A DNA stretch of 64,000 nucleotides from contig NZ_JAUSUW010000001.1 in the NCBI RefSeq assembly GCF_030814435.1, positions 124,001 through 188,000 of the forward strand, in the 5' to 3' direction. The stretch's first letter is position 1, and each line of letters begins with the position of its first letter. This document shows, piece by piece, positions 19,646 through 27,764 of the stretch. The notes beneath the pieces are model-generated. The model ran no database searches. It saw only the letters and a list, made by a program, of their open reading frames with translations, and had not been told where the DNA came from. The position numbers and the translations under genes were made by a program. This stretch comes from Peteryoungia aggregata LMG 23059. Lineage in GTDB: Bacteria; Pseudomonadota; Alphaproteobacteria; Rhizobiales; Rhizobiaceae.

Positions 19646-20200
19646 TCAGAGCGAGGCATCCTCCGCGCCCTCGGACAGCATGCCAAACGCATAGTCCGCA
19701 AAGGACCGCCAGCATTCGACGCGGAACGTCTCTTCCTCGACGCGGTAAAGGATGATCTCGATCTTGCCGAAGACGGTGCGCGTGACGGCACCCACCGGGA
19801 AGGCGGCGAGCGAGAGGTCGAGCGGGCAGGCCGCATTCAGCGTATCGGCGGCAGCCGGACCCGAAACGATGATTGCCGTATTGCGGTGGGAAATGTCCGC
19901 CGCCGAATGAACCACGCCGGAGGCGGCGCAGTCGGCCATCAGCGCGTCGCCCTTCTCGTCGATCAGGAACCACTCGTCCGGACCGATCCAGAAGGCAGTG
20001 CGGCCCTTGGCCGAGGCGGAGGTTTTCGGCTTTGTCGGCAGCTTCAGGCCGAGCGACTTGGAAAGCGCCGCCACGGCATCGGCGCCTGCCCGCAGCGACA
20101 CGCGGATCGCGGGAAGCGCCGGGGTGAGGCGCACCTTGGCGCTGCCGCCGTGGAAGCCGGACAGGACCGTCTTGCGCTCTGCGGTAAACGTATCAGCCAT
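19646..20200 (-). CDS. soxG: Sarcosine oxidase gamma subunit
   Basis: 184 residues from the ATG at 20200, which overlaps the soxA stop by 8 bases; the frame is open 16 codons further upstream inside soxA. Motifs such as WIGPDEWFLID and ADISHRNTAIIVSGPAA are typical of SoxG, which belongs to the GcvT/YgfZ fold family. In the heterotetrameric enzyme the gamma subunit helps hold the alpha-beta core. It is the last gene of soxBDAG. Confidence 0.93.
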   Translation of the reverse strand: MADTFTAERKTVLSGFHGGSAKVRLTPALPAIRVSLRAGADAVAALSKSLGLKLPTKPKTSASAKGRTAFWIGPDEWFLIDEKGDALMADCAASGVVHSAADISHRNTAIIVSGPAAADTLNAACPLDLSLAAFPVGAVTRTVFGKIEIILYRVEEETFRVECWRSFADYAFGMLSEGAEDASL

Positions 20201-23186
20201 GGATGCGGACTCCTTCCTTGTCAACGAACACCATGTCGGTGACCTCAACTGCGATGGTCTTGTCCTTCATCGGCACGTAAAGCGTCTCGCCCATCCGGCC
20301 GCGTCCACCGGCCACCATGGCAATCGCAATCGAGCGCCCGAGGTTTTCCGACCAGTAGGACGAGGTGACGTGACCGAGCATGGTCATCGGCTTCGGCTGG
20401 TTCGGGTTGGCGACGATCTGCCCGCCCTCTTCCAGCACTTCGTTCGGATCCTTGGTGAAGATGCCGACAAGCTGCTTGCGGCCTTCCTTGACGAGGTCAG
20501 GTCGTTTCATGCCGCGAATACCGACAAAGTCGGTCTTCTTCTTCGACACCGCCCAGGAAAGGCCGGCATCGTCAGCCGTCAGCGTTCCGTCGGTGTCCTG
20601 ACCAACGATGATATAGCCCTTCTCGGCGCGCAGTACGTGCATGGTCTCGGTGCCATAGAGGCAAGCACCAAGTGATTGCGCGCGCTCCCAGATCTGGCGG
20701 AAGACATCGGCGCCGAAATCGGCGGGCACGTTGACTTCGAAACCGAGTTCACCGGTAAACGAGACGCGGAAGAGACGCGTCGGCACGCCGCAGAACATGC
20801 CTTCGGCCACGCTCATATGCGGGAAGGCCTCGTTCGAGATGTCGATGCCCTCGACGAAAGGCGCGATGATATCGCGCGCCTTCGGACCCTGGACGGCGAT
20901 GACAGCCCATTGTTCGGTGGTCGACGTCAGCCAGACCTTCAGATGCGGGAATTCCGTCTGCAGATAGTCTTCCATGTGGTGCATGACACGCGGCGCACCG
21001 CCCGTCGTGGTGGTCACGTGGAAGCGATCCTCGGCCAGACGACCGACGACGCCATCGTCATAGATGAAGCCGTCTTCACGCGTCATGATGCCATAACGCG
21101 CCTTGCCGGGCTTCAGCGTGTCCCAGGCATTGGTGTACATCAGGTTCAGGAACTCGGCAGCATCGGGCCCGACGACCTCGATCTTGCCGAGCGTCGAGGC
21201 GTTGAACACGCCGGCCGCGTCACGCACCGTCTTGCATTCGCGGTTGACGGCGGCATGCATGTCCTCGCCCGCCTTGGGGTAATACCAGGCGCGCTTCCAG
21301 TTGCCGACATCTTCATAGACGGCGCCCTGGGACACTTCATAAGCATGCATCGGCGTCTTGCGCACCGGATCAAACAACGCATCGCGCGAATGGTTGATCA
21401 GCGTGCCGAAGGTGACGGGCGTATAGGGCGCGCGGAAGGTGGTGAGACCGACCTGCGGGATCTCCTTGCCGAGCACTTCGGCTGCGATCGCCAGACCATG
21501 CATGTTGGAAAGCTTGCCCTGGTCAGACGCCATGCCGTTGGTGGTGAAGCGCTTGATGTGCTCGATCGAATGCATGCCTTCGCGCACGGCCAGACGAATA
21601 TCCTTGGCGCAGACATCGTGCTGGAAGTCGACGAAAGCCTTGACGTTGTCCTCGCGGCCAGCGCCTTCGGCAGCGCCGATCATGCCGCCGGTCCAGCCGT
21701 GGGCATTGGCGCCGGAGAGCGAGAGCGAAGGCGCCTCAGCTGCACCCGCAGCCTTGGCCGAGGAGAGACCGGCAGCCGTCGCCTCGTCGAGCAGCGCCTG
21801 CAGGTCGTCAGTGCCATTGCAGCCACCGACAGAGACGCAGTCCTGCACGTAGATATCAGGCAGAAAACGGTCATTGGCAGCATCATATTTCAGCTTGCCG
21901 CGCGACTGCGAGAACATGTGCACAGACGGCGTCCAGCCGGCTGACATCAGAAGCGCATCGACCTCGATCTTGCGAGTGGAACCGCCGCCATTGCGACGAA
22001 CGGTGATCGAGCGGACGCGTAGACGGCCTGATGTGTCGACCACTCCGTGGCCGGTCAGCACCTCGATGCCGAGCGCACGCGCCTGGGCGAGAACGCCGTC
22101 GCCCGGCTTTTCGCGGGCATCGACGATGACGGGTACGGAAACGCCCGCCTTCTTCAGATCGATCGCCGCTTCATAGGCCGAGTCATGCGCCGTGTAGACG
22201 CCGACCTTGGCACCGACAGCGACGCCGAAATGGTTGAGATAGGTGCGGCCGGCAGAGGCCAGCATGATGCCCGGACGGTCGTTGTTGGCGAACACCATAT
22301 GACGCTCAATCGAACCGCTGGCGATGATCACGCGCTTGGCACGCACCTGCCACAGCCGCTCGCGCGGCTGGTCCTTCGAGGGCTTGGCGATATGGTCGGT
22401 GACGCGTTCGACCAGCGCCACGTAATTGTGGTTATGATAGCCAAACGCCGTCGTGCGGGAGAGCACGGTGACGTTGGACATACCCTTGAGCTTGGCGACG
22501 GTGGCCTGTGCCCAGTCCCAGCCGCTCTGGCCGTCGACGGTGGCACCTGTATCGAAGTGGAAGGCACCGCCCATTTCCGGCTGTTCATCGACGATCATGA
22601 CGCGCACGCCCGTCTGGGCGGCAGCGAGCGCCGAGGCGAGACCGGCGGCACCACCACCGATCACCAGCACGTCACAATGGGCGTAGCGGTTGGCGTAATG
22701 ATCCGGATCGGCTTCCTTCGGGGCATGGCCGAGACCGGCGGCGCGACGGATGAAGGGCTCATAGATCTGGTGCCAGGCAGCCTTCGGCCACATGAAGGTC
22801 TTGTAGTAGAAGCCGGCGGCGAAGAAGGGCGATAGCAGATTGTTGACCTCGCCAATGTCGAGCGACAGCGACGGCCAGCGGTTCTGCGTCTCGATCTTCA
22901 TCCCGTCGAAGACTTCCTGCACGGTCGCTCGCACATTCGGCTGGCGGCGGGCAGCGTCACGCGAGACGTCGAGCAGCGCATTCGGCTCTTCCGGACCTGC
23001 GGTCAGGATGCCGCGCGGACGGTGATACTTGAACGAGCGGCCGGCGAGATGCATGCCGTTGGCGATCATCGCGGATGCGACTGTGTCGCCCTCGTAAGCC
23101 GTCAGCGTGCGGCCATCGATGGTGAAGCGGGCAGTCAGCGCCGGCGTCAGGCGGCCCTTGCCGGGAATACGGTTGGCAGCGCTCAT
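20193..23186 (-). CDS. soxA: Sarcosine oxidase alpha subunit
   Basis: 997 residues, the expected size. The N-terminal ferredoxin-like domain (ALTARFTIDGRTLTAYEGDT) is followed by a Rossmann NAD-binding domain with VLVIGGGAAGLASALAAAQ near residue 173, and the C-terminal third is a GcvT-like folate-binding domain. The complex oxidises sarcosine with oxygen and passes the methyl group to tetrahydrofolate as methylene-THF, giving glycine. Its ATG overlaps the soxD stop (ATGA). Fully intact with no frameshift seen. Confidence 0.96.
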   Translation of the reverse strand: MSAANRIPGKGRLTPALTARFTIDGRTLTAYEGDTVASAMIANGMHLAGRSFKYHRPRGILTAGPEEPNALLDVSRDAARRQPNVRATVQEVFDGMKIETQNRWPSLSLDIGEVNNLLSPFFAAGFYYKTFMWPKAAWHQIYEPFIRRAAGLGHAPKEADPDHYANRYAHCDVLVIGGGAAGLASALAAAQTGVRVMIVDEQPEMGGAFHFDTGATVDGQSGWDWAQATVAKLKGMSNVTVLSRTTAFGYHNHNYVALVERVTDHIAKPSKDQPRERLWQVRAKRVIIASGSIERHMVFANNDRPGIMLASAGRTYLNHFGVAVGAKVGVYTAHDSAYEAAIDLKKAGVSVPVIVDAREKPGDGVLAQARALGIEVLTGHGVVDTSGRLRVRSITVRRNGGGSTRKIEVDALLMSAGWTPSVHMFSQSRGKLKYDAANDRFLPDIYVQDCVSVGGCNGTDDLQALLDEATAAGLSSAKAAGAAEAPSLSLSGANAHGWTGGMIGAAEGAGREDNVKAFVDFQHDVCAKDIRLAVREGMHSIEHIKRFTTNGMASDQGKLSNMHGLAIAAEVLGKEIPQVGLTTFRAPYTPVTFGTLINHSRDALFDPVRKTPMHAYEVSQGAVYEDVGNWKRAWYYPKAGEDMHAAVNRECKTVRDAAGVFNASTLGKIEVVGPDAAEFLNLMYTNAWDTLKPGKARYGIMTREDGFIYDDGVVGRLAEDRFHVTTTTGGAPRVMHHMEDYLQTEFPHLKVWLTSTTEQWAVIAVQGPKARDIIAPFVEGIDISNEAFPHMSVAEGMFCGVPTRLFRVSFTGELGFEVNVPADFGADVFRQIWERAQSLGACLYGTETMHVLRAEKGYIIVGQDTDGTLTADDAGLSWAVSKKKTDFVGIRGMKRPDLVKEGRKQLVGIFTKDPNEVLEEGGQIVANPNQPKPMTMLGHVTSSYWSENLGRSIAIAMVAGGRGRMGETLYVPMKDKTIAVEVTDMVFVDKEGVRIHG

Positions 23187-23503
23187 GCCTTTTCTCCCTT
23201 CGATGCAGACGGGGCAACCAATGTTGCAGGATCGGGCATGGGTTCACCGGCCTTGTAGGTCAGCAGAATCTTGTCGGAGATCGTGTCGCGGGCAGCATTG
23301 AAGAAGCGACCGCAGCCATGGATATGGCGCCAGCGCTCGAAGATCAGGCCCTTCGGGTTGTCGCGCAGGAAGAAATAGTCGGCGAATTCCTCGTCCGTGA
23401 TCGAAGCGATGTTTTCCGGGCGTGCGATATGCGCTTCACCGGCGGCGCGAAACTCGAGCTCTGCACGCTCTTCTTCGCAATAGGGGCATTTGATGACCAG
23501 CAT
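23183..23503 (-). CDS. soxD: Sarcosine oxidase delta subunit
   Basis: 106 residues. It begins MLVIKCPYCEEERAELEF, with the zinc-binding cysteine pair CPYC; the later GCGRFF supplies a further cysteine and WRHIHGCG the histidines of the small zinc subunit. SoxD is needed for assembly of the heterotetramer. It lies between soxB (17 bases upstream) and soxA (4-base overlap). Confidence 0.95.
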   Translation of the reverse strand: MLVIKCPYCEEERAELEFRAAGEAHIARPENIASITDEEFADYFFLRDNPKGLIFERWRHIHGCGRFFNAARDTISDKILLTYKAGEPMPDPATLVAPSASKGEKA

Positions 23504-23520
23504 GATGGATGATCCCTAAT

Positions 23521-24774
23521 TCAGTGCGCCACGGCAGCGGCGGCTGCCTCGTCGATGAGGCGGCCGGTGCGGAACCGGTCGAGCGTCAGGCCCTGAGCCA
23601 GCCGGTGCGGCTCGCCCTTGGCGATGAGATGGGCAAAGAGGTTGGCAGACCCCGGCGTCGCCTTGAAACCGCCCGTACCCCAGCCGGCATTGACGAACAG
23701 GTTCTGAACCGGCGTGACGCTCTGGATCGGCGAACGGTCGGCCGTGTTGTCGGTGATCCCGCCCCACTGGCGCATCATCTTCACACGACGGAACATCGGG
23801 AAGAGCTCGCAGATGGCATCCAGCGTATGGGTGATGATCTGCATGCCGCCGGTCTGGCTGTAGGAATTGTACTGGTCGGTACCGGCACCGATGACCAGCT
23901 CGCCCTTGTCCGACTGCGAGATATAGGCATGCACGGTGTTGGACATGACGACGCAGGGGAAGATCGGCTTCAGCGGCTCGGACACGAGCGCCTGCAGCGG
24001 CGTCGAGTGAACCGGAAGGCGCACGCCCGCCATGCCCATGACGACGGAGGAATGGCCGGCAGCGGAAACACCGACCTTCTTGGCGCCGATGAAGCCGCGC
24101 GTCGTCTCGACACCGGTCACTTCGCCATTCGGGCCGCGACGGAGCCCCGTCACTTCGGTGTTCTGGATGATGTGCACGCCGCGATCCGACGCTGCGCGCG
24201 CATAACCCCAGGCAACCGCATCGTGGCGCGCGGTGCCACCGCGACGCTGAAGCGCAGCCCCATTGATCGGGTAGCGCGCGGTCTTGGAGATATCGAGCGG
24301 CGGGCAAAACGCCTTGGCCTGCTCCGGCGTCAGCCACTCATTGTCGATGCCATAGAGGTTGTTGGCATTGACATGGCGCTTGAACGACTGCTGGTCATGC
24401 ACATTGTGCGACAGCATCATCACGCCGCGCGGCGAATACATGACATTGTAGTTGAGGTCCTGGCTGAGGCCCTCCCAGAGCTTCAGCGAATGCTCGTAGA
24501 TGTCCATGCTCTCTTCATAGAGATAATTGGACCGGATGATCGTCGTGTTACGGCCGGTATTGCCACCGCCGAGCCAGCCCTTCTCGATCACGGCGACATT
24601 GGTGATGCCGTGCTCCTTGGCCAGATAATAGGCGGCGCCCAGACCATGGCCGCCGGCACCGATGATGATGACGTCATAGGACTGCCGCGGCTCGGGAGAG
24701 ACCCACTGAGCCTCCCATCCCTTGTGGGCACGCATGGCCTCACGGACAACGGCAAAGACCGAATATTTGCGCAT
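23521..24774 (-). CDS. soxB: Sarcosine oxidase beta subunit
   Basis: 417 residues of the DAO flavoprotein fold. The FAD dinucleotide loop is DVIIIGAGGHGLGAAYYLA (about residues 34-52). His184 in GTARHDAVAWG corresponds to the histidine that carries the covalent FMN in characterised SoxB. This subunit performs the oxidative demethylation. It is the first gene of the operon; the regulatory region lies in the 304 bases up to rpsU. Confidence 0.96.
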   Translation of the reverse strand: MRKYSVFAVVREAMRAHKGWEAQWVSPEPRQSYDVIIIGAGGHGLGAAYYLAKEHGITNVAVIEKGWLGGGNTGRNTTIIRSNYLYEESMDIYEHSLKLWEGLSQDLNYNVMYSPRGVMMLSHNVHDQQSFKRHVNANNLYGIDNEWLTPEQAKAFCPPLDISKTARYPINGAALQRRGGTARHDAVAWGYARAASDRGVHIIQNTEVTGLRRGPNGEVTGVETTRGFIGAKKVGVSAAGHSSVVMGMAGVRLPVHSTPLQALVSEPLKPIFPCVVMSNTVHAYISQSDKGELVIGAGTDQYNSYSQTGGMQIITHTLDAICELFPMFRRVKMMRQWGGITDNTADRSPIQSVTPVQNLFVNAGWGTGGFKATPGSANLFAHLIAKGEPHRLAQGLTLDRFRTGRLIDEAAAAAVAH

Positions 24775-25078
24775 TCGCCTTAAACTCCTGTGGTTCAGGC
24801 ACTGGGGTAGGACGATACACCTGGCAGATCAACCCACGTCGTGACGTCCGTTTTGCGACGCAATGTCATCCGTCTTTCGACACCCTCGCCGAAGGGCACT
24901 CATCGACGCAAAATTCTTGGCGGGAAGCCTTGCGCCATATGGACTTCACCCGCTTGTTCTGGTAATTCGCAGCCTAATCGCCGGACTCACGGGCCGGGCG
25001 AACTCATATGCTGTTTCCGTTGATGTGACCTGCATCGGCGGAAGGACCAACTCAAAGAACCAAAGGAACGGGATAAAC
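24775..25078. other. Divergent intergenic region between soxB and rpsU
   Basis: 304 bases that must hold both the sox operon promoter and the rpsU promoter. I see no convincing operator or RNA structure. An imperfect pair of TTTTGCGACG/CGACGCAAAA-like segments around 24852 and 24906 is too weak to call. Confidence 0.5.
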
Positions 25079-25303
25079 GTGCAGGTACTAGTCCGCGACA
25101 ACAACGTTGACCAGGCGCTCCGCGCTCTCAAGAAGAAAATGCAGCGCGAAGGTATCTTCCGCGAGATGAAGATGCGCGATTTCTTCGAAAAGCCGTCCGA
25201 AAAGCGTGCACGCGAAAAGGCCGAAGCCGTTCGTCGCGTCCGCAAGCTGGCGCGCAAGAAGATGCAGCGCGAAGGCCTGCTGCCGGCTGCGCGCGGCCGT
25301 TGA
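25079..25303 (+). CDS. rpsU: 30S ribosomal protein bS21
   Basis: 74 residues from GTG 25079: [20 protein letters not shown], then the basic [20 protein letters not shown] core. This is the alphaproteobacterial bS21 form with a C-terminal extension ending [14 protein letters not shown] lies about 11 bases before the GTG. The frame is open far upstream, but nothing there matches the family. Monocistronic, with only a weak hairpin (GCCC/GGGC at 25307-25320, then GTTTT) behind it. Confidence 0.94.
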   Translation: MQVLVRDNNVDQALRALKKKMQREGIFREMKMRDFFEKPSEKRAREKAEAVRRVRKLARKKMQREGLLPAARGR

Positions 25304-25306
25304 TCT

Positions 25307-25325
25307 GCCCCGATTTGGGCGTTTT
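25307..25325 (+). terminator. Weak terminator-like hairpin after rpsU
   Basis: A 4-bp GCCC/GGGC stem with a 6-base loop followed by GTTTT, four bases behind the stop codon. Short stem, so only tentative. Confidence 0.35.
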
Positions 25326-25427
25326 CCTGTGAAATGAGGGCGGGGGCGAGACGAATCGCCGCCGCTCTTTTGATATGCAACACGAACTTGCGCTGTCTGC
25401 TGCCTCCTTGGCGCTGCCAGCTGCCGG

Positions 25428-26306
25428 ATGATGCGCCTCATGACGAAAACCTCCGTCCTCACCACCGCCTTCCACGCCAAGCGCAGGCACAGACTGGCTT
25501 CTGCAGCCGTCTTGCTCGCCGCCCTGACCCTGGTGGGCTGTGCCACGACGACGGAAACCACTGATGTCATCCGCCTCGACCGCGCGCAGGGATCGGAAGA
25601 GAACATCGCCTCCCTGACCGCCGTCATTCAGGCCAATCCACGCGATCCGGAAGGCTACAACGTGCGGGGCTCGGCCTACGGACGCGCCGGTCAGTTCAAG
25701 CAGGCGCTCGACGATTTCAACACCGCATTGCAGCTCAACCCGCAGTTCTTCCAGGCTTATGCCAACCGCGCATTGGTCTATCGCAACATGGGCAAGCCGG
25801 TCGAAGCTGCGGCAGACTACAACATGGCGCTGAAGATCAACCAGAATTACGACGTTGCCTATATCGGCCGCGGCAACATCTATCGCCAGGCTGGCCGTAT
25901 CGACGAAGCCTTCGGCGACTTCAACCGCGCCATCCAGCTCGACACAACCGATGGCCGCGCCTATCACAACCGCGGTCTGATCTACCAGCTGCGCGGCGAT
26001 CACCCCAAGGCGATCGAAGACTTCTCCAAGGCCATCTCGCTGTCACCGCGCGCACCGGAGCCCTACAATGGCCGGGGCGTGTCCTATGCGGCGCTGAATG
26101 ACGACGACAACGCCTTTGCCGACTTCAACCTCGCCATCGAGCTGAACAACAACATCGCCGAAAGCTGGGCCAACCAGGCTCTGATTTACGAGCGCCGTGG
26201 CGACAAGGCCCGCGCTGCAAAATCCTATTCGCACGCGCTGCGTCTGGATCCGAAATACGAGCCCGCCAAGCAGGGCCTCGCCCGCACACGCGCAACGACG
26301 AGCTGA
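25428..26306 (+). CDS. Tetratricopeptide-repeat lipoprotein (NlpI-like)
   Basis: 292 residues. The N-terminus is a lipoprotein signal with basic residues, a hydrophobic stretch and the lipobox LVGC (Cys near residue 38). From about residue 60 six consecutive TPR units of 34 residues follow, each with an AYxNRGxxY-type start, for example AYHNRGLIYQLRGDHPKAIE. It is likely anchored in a membrane facing the periplasm and acts as a protein-interaction platform, possibly in cell wall metabolism as for NlpI. Start codons at 25428, 25431 and 25440 are all possible. No operon partner; a strong terminator follows. Confidence 0.88.
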   Translation: MMRLMTKTSVLTTAFHAKRRHRLASAAVLLAALTLVGCATTTETTDVIRLDRAQGSEENIASLTAVIQANPRDPEGYNVRGSAYGRAGQFKQALDDFNTALQLNPQFFQAYANRALVYRNMGKPVEAAADYNMALKINQNYDVAYIGRGNIYRQAGRIDEAFGDFNRAIQLDTTDGRAYHNRGLIYQLRGDHPKAIEDFSKAISLSPRAPEPYNGRGVSYAALNDDDNAFADFNLAIELNNNIAESWANQALIYERRGDKARAAKSYSHALRLDPKYEPAKQGLARTRATTS

Positions 26307-26333
26307 GCTCTACAATCACGACCGATCATGACG

Positions 26334-26357
26334 AACGGCGGGGCAACCCGCCGTTTT
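26334..26357 (+). terminator. Rho-independent terminator after the TPR gene
   Basis: A perfect 9-bp stem AACGGCGGG/CCCGCCGTT (26334-26342, 26347-26355) closed by a GCAA tetraloop, with a TTTT run ending at 26357. Confidence 0.88.
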
Positions 26358-26401
26358 CTGTTGCGCAGGTCGCGGCCTGAGCAAGACAGACACCGGCAAA
26401 C

Positions 26402-26429
26402 AAAAAAGGCGACCCGTTGCCGGATCGCC
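26402..26429 (-). terminator. Terminator of the cox subunit IV gene
   Basis: On the minus strand GGCGA/TCGCC arms (26425-26429, 26408-26412), with some inner CC/GG pairing, are followed by TTTTTT. It lies 28 bases after the stop of the gene at 26458. Confidence 0.75.
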
Positions 26430-26457
26430 TCGTCGAGACTGTGATGTGCCCAGTCAA

Positions 26458-26682
26458 TCAGCGCATCATGAAGATGCCAGCGACCGTCAAAACGATCCAG
26501 ATGAAGAACCCGCCGATCAGGCCGGCACCGCCGAAGAAGCCTGCAGCCATGGCGATCATCAGCGTGACGAGGAGCACGGTGCCATACTTGGTGCCGGCGA
26601 TGAAGAGGTCGTAGGTCTTCTCGTGCTCCTTGTAGTCCATCGAAGCACCGGTTTCGACCGGACCGGAATGATGTTCGCTCAT
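26458..26682 (-). CDS. aa3-type cytochrome c oxidase subunit IV
   Basis: 74 residues starting MSEHHSGPVETGASMDYKEH. The segment MDYKEHEKTYDLFIAGTKYG followed by two hydrophobic stretches (VLLVTLMIAMAAGFF and GGFFIWIVLTVAGIF) is typical of the small alphaproteobacterial aa3 oxidase subunit IV. The protein sits in the inner membrane at the periphery of the oxidase. It stands alone, as in most rhizobia, apart from the main cox cluster. The frame extends 12 codons upstream but the ATG at 26682 fits the family. Confidence 0.9.
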   Translation of the reverse strand: MSEHHSGPVETGASMDYKEHEKTYDLFIAGTKYGTVLLVTLMIAMAAGFFGGAGLIGGFFIWIVLTVAGIFMMR

Positions 26683-26814
26683 GTTCGATCTCCCAAATCG
26701 TAGGACTGGCGGCACCACGGCAGAATCACGCTAGATGCGGCTGTGGGCGGAATTTTATCTTTTTCCCGCATACACAAACGACAAGCAGAGTGCAATCGCC
26801 TCCATTGTTCGTGG

Positions 26815-27564
26815 TCAATAATCCCGTCCGGCGACGGCACCCGTGATCTTGCCAGCCGCCACGAGGCGCGCCGACGGCAGGATCGTCAGCGGCGTTGTCG
26901 GCAGGTGCGCCTCCTGCCGTCCGAACATCAGCCGTCGTTCATGCACACCGGAATCGAAGAAGGGGTATCGCTTCAGAAGCTTTTCACCCGTCGTATGGGT
27001 ATTCGTCGCCATCAATGTCAGTTCGAGACCATAGATCTCCGTCATGCGCCGGTCGACCACCGTCTCGGCGTAGAAGACGCGCTTGTAGAACGCAGCATGA
27101 TGAGGGCGTACATGCTGAAGGACCCGGTCGGCCTTGAAGTAGGCGGCCGCAACGATGCTCGGACGAAGGGTGATGTATGGCAGGATCGGAAGTTCTGCCG
27201 CAACGTCCGGATCGACCGCGAAACGCGCCGGGTCGATCAATGTCAGGCCGGCATCGAGATAGGCCTCCATCACGTCGGGAAAGACGCCTGCAGACTGCGA
27301 AAGAGGATGGGCTGGGTTGACGTGATGCAGCCGGATCGTGCTGACGAGTTCCTCGAAGTAGTAGATCCCGAAGACATAGGCATGTGGATCGAAATCCGCC
27401 TCGTCGATCATGCTTGGAGCTGCGACAGGCAAGACATTCGCCGCCTTGTATGCCTTGTAGCGAAGCTGTTCGATGTCTTCGAAATCTTCCTGGGTTTCGA
27501 CCCGGCGATACTCGATGAAATCGAGATGCCGCATCAATCGTTCCGAAAAGCCTTCCAGTTCCAT
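26815..27564 (-). CDS. N-acyl amino acid synthase FeeM-like / autoinducer-synthase-fold acyltransferase
   Basis: About 249 residues from ATG 27564. The segment DFIEYRRVETQEDFEDIEQL, followed by RYKAYKAANVL, matches the start of the GNAT-like core seen in FeeM and in LuxI-type synthases. FGIYYFEELVSTIRLHHV and DPARFAVDPDVA are further core blocks. These enzymes move an acyl group from acyl-ACP to an amino acid or related amine; the product here cannot be told. It is a single gene whose start lies 200 bases from the end of the minus-strand c-di-GMP gene, so it is downstream of that gene on the same strand. Start choice is moderate because no strong Shine-Dalgarno is visible. Confidence 0.75.
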   Translation of the reverse strand: MELEGFSERLMRHLDFIEYRRVETQEDFEDIEQLRYKAYKAANVLPVAAPSMIDEADFDPHAYVFGIYYFEELVSTIRLHHVNPAHPLSQSAGVFPDVMEAYLDAGLTLIDPARFAVDPDVAAELPILPYITLRPSIVAAAYFKADRVLQHVRPHHAAFYKRVFYAETVVDRRMTEIYGLELTLMATNTHTTGEKLLKRYPFFDSGVHERRLMFGRQEAHLPTTPLTILPSARLVAAGKITGAVAGRDY

Positions 27565-27764
27565 GCCAGACGCTCGCCCCGGTCGTTGCCGATGCCAATG
27601 GGGTATCACGCCCTGTTCCCAGCCGCCCCCCTCAATATTAACAAGCAATTAAAATGACAGGTATTAAGGTTAATGGTTGCGAGCGAAATCAATGTCTCGC
27701 AAGGCACCGGAATGAAGAGAAAAAGCTGACAATTGAAACGCAAAGACTGCGGCCCGGAATATCT

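Noticed and set aside
24852-24916. Imperfect TTTTGCGACG / CGACGCAAAA pair upstream of rpsU
   Set aside because: One mismatch and wide spacing; no stable hairpin or known operator pattern.
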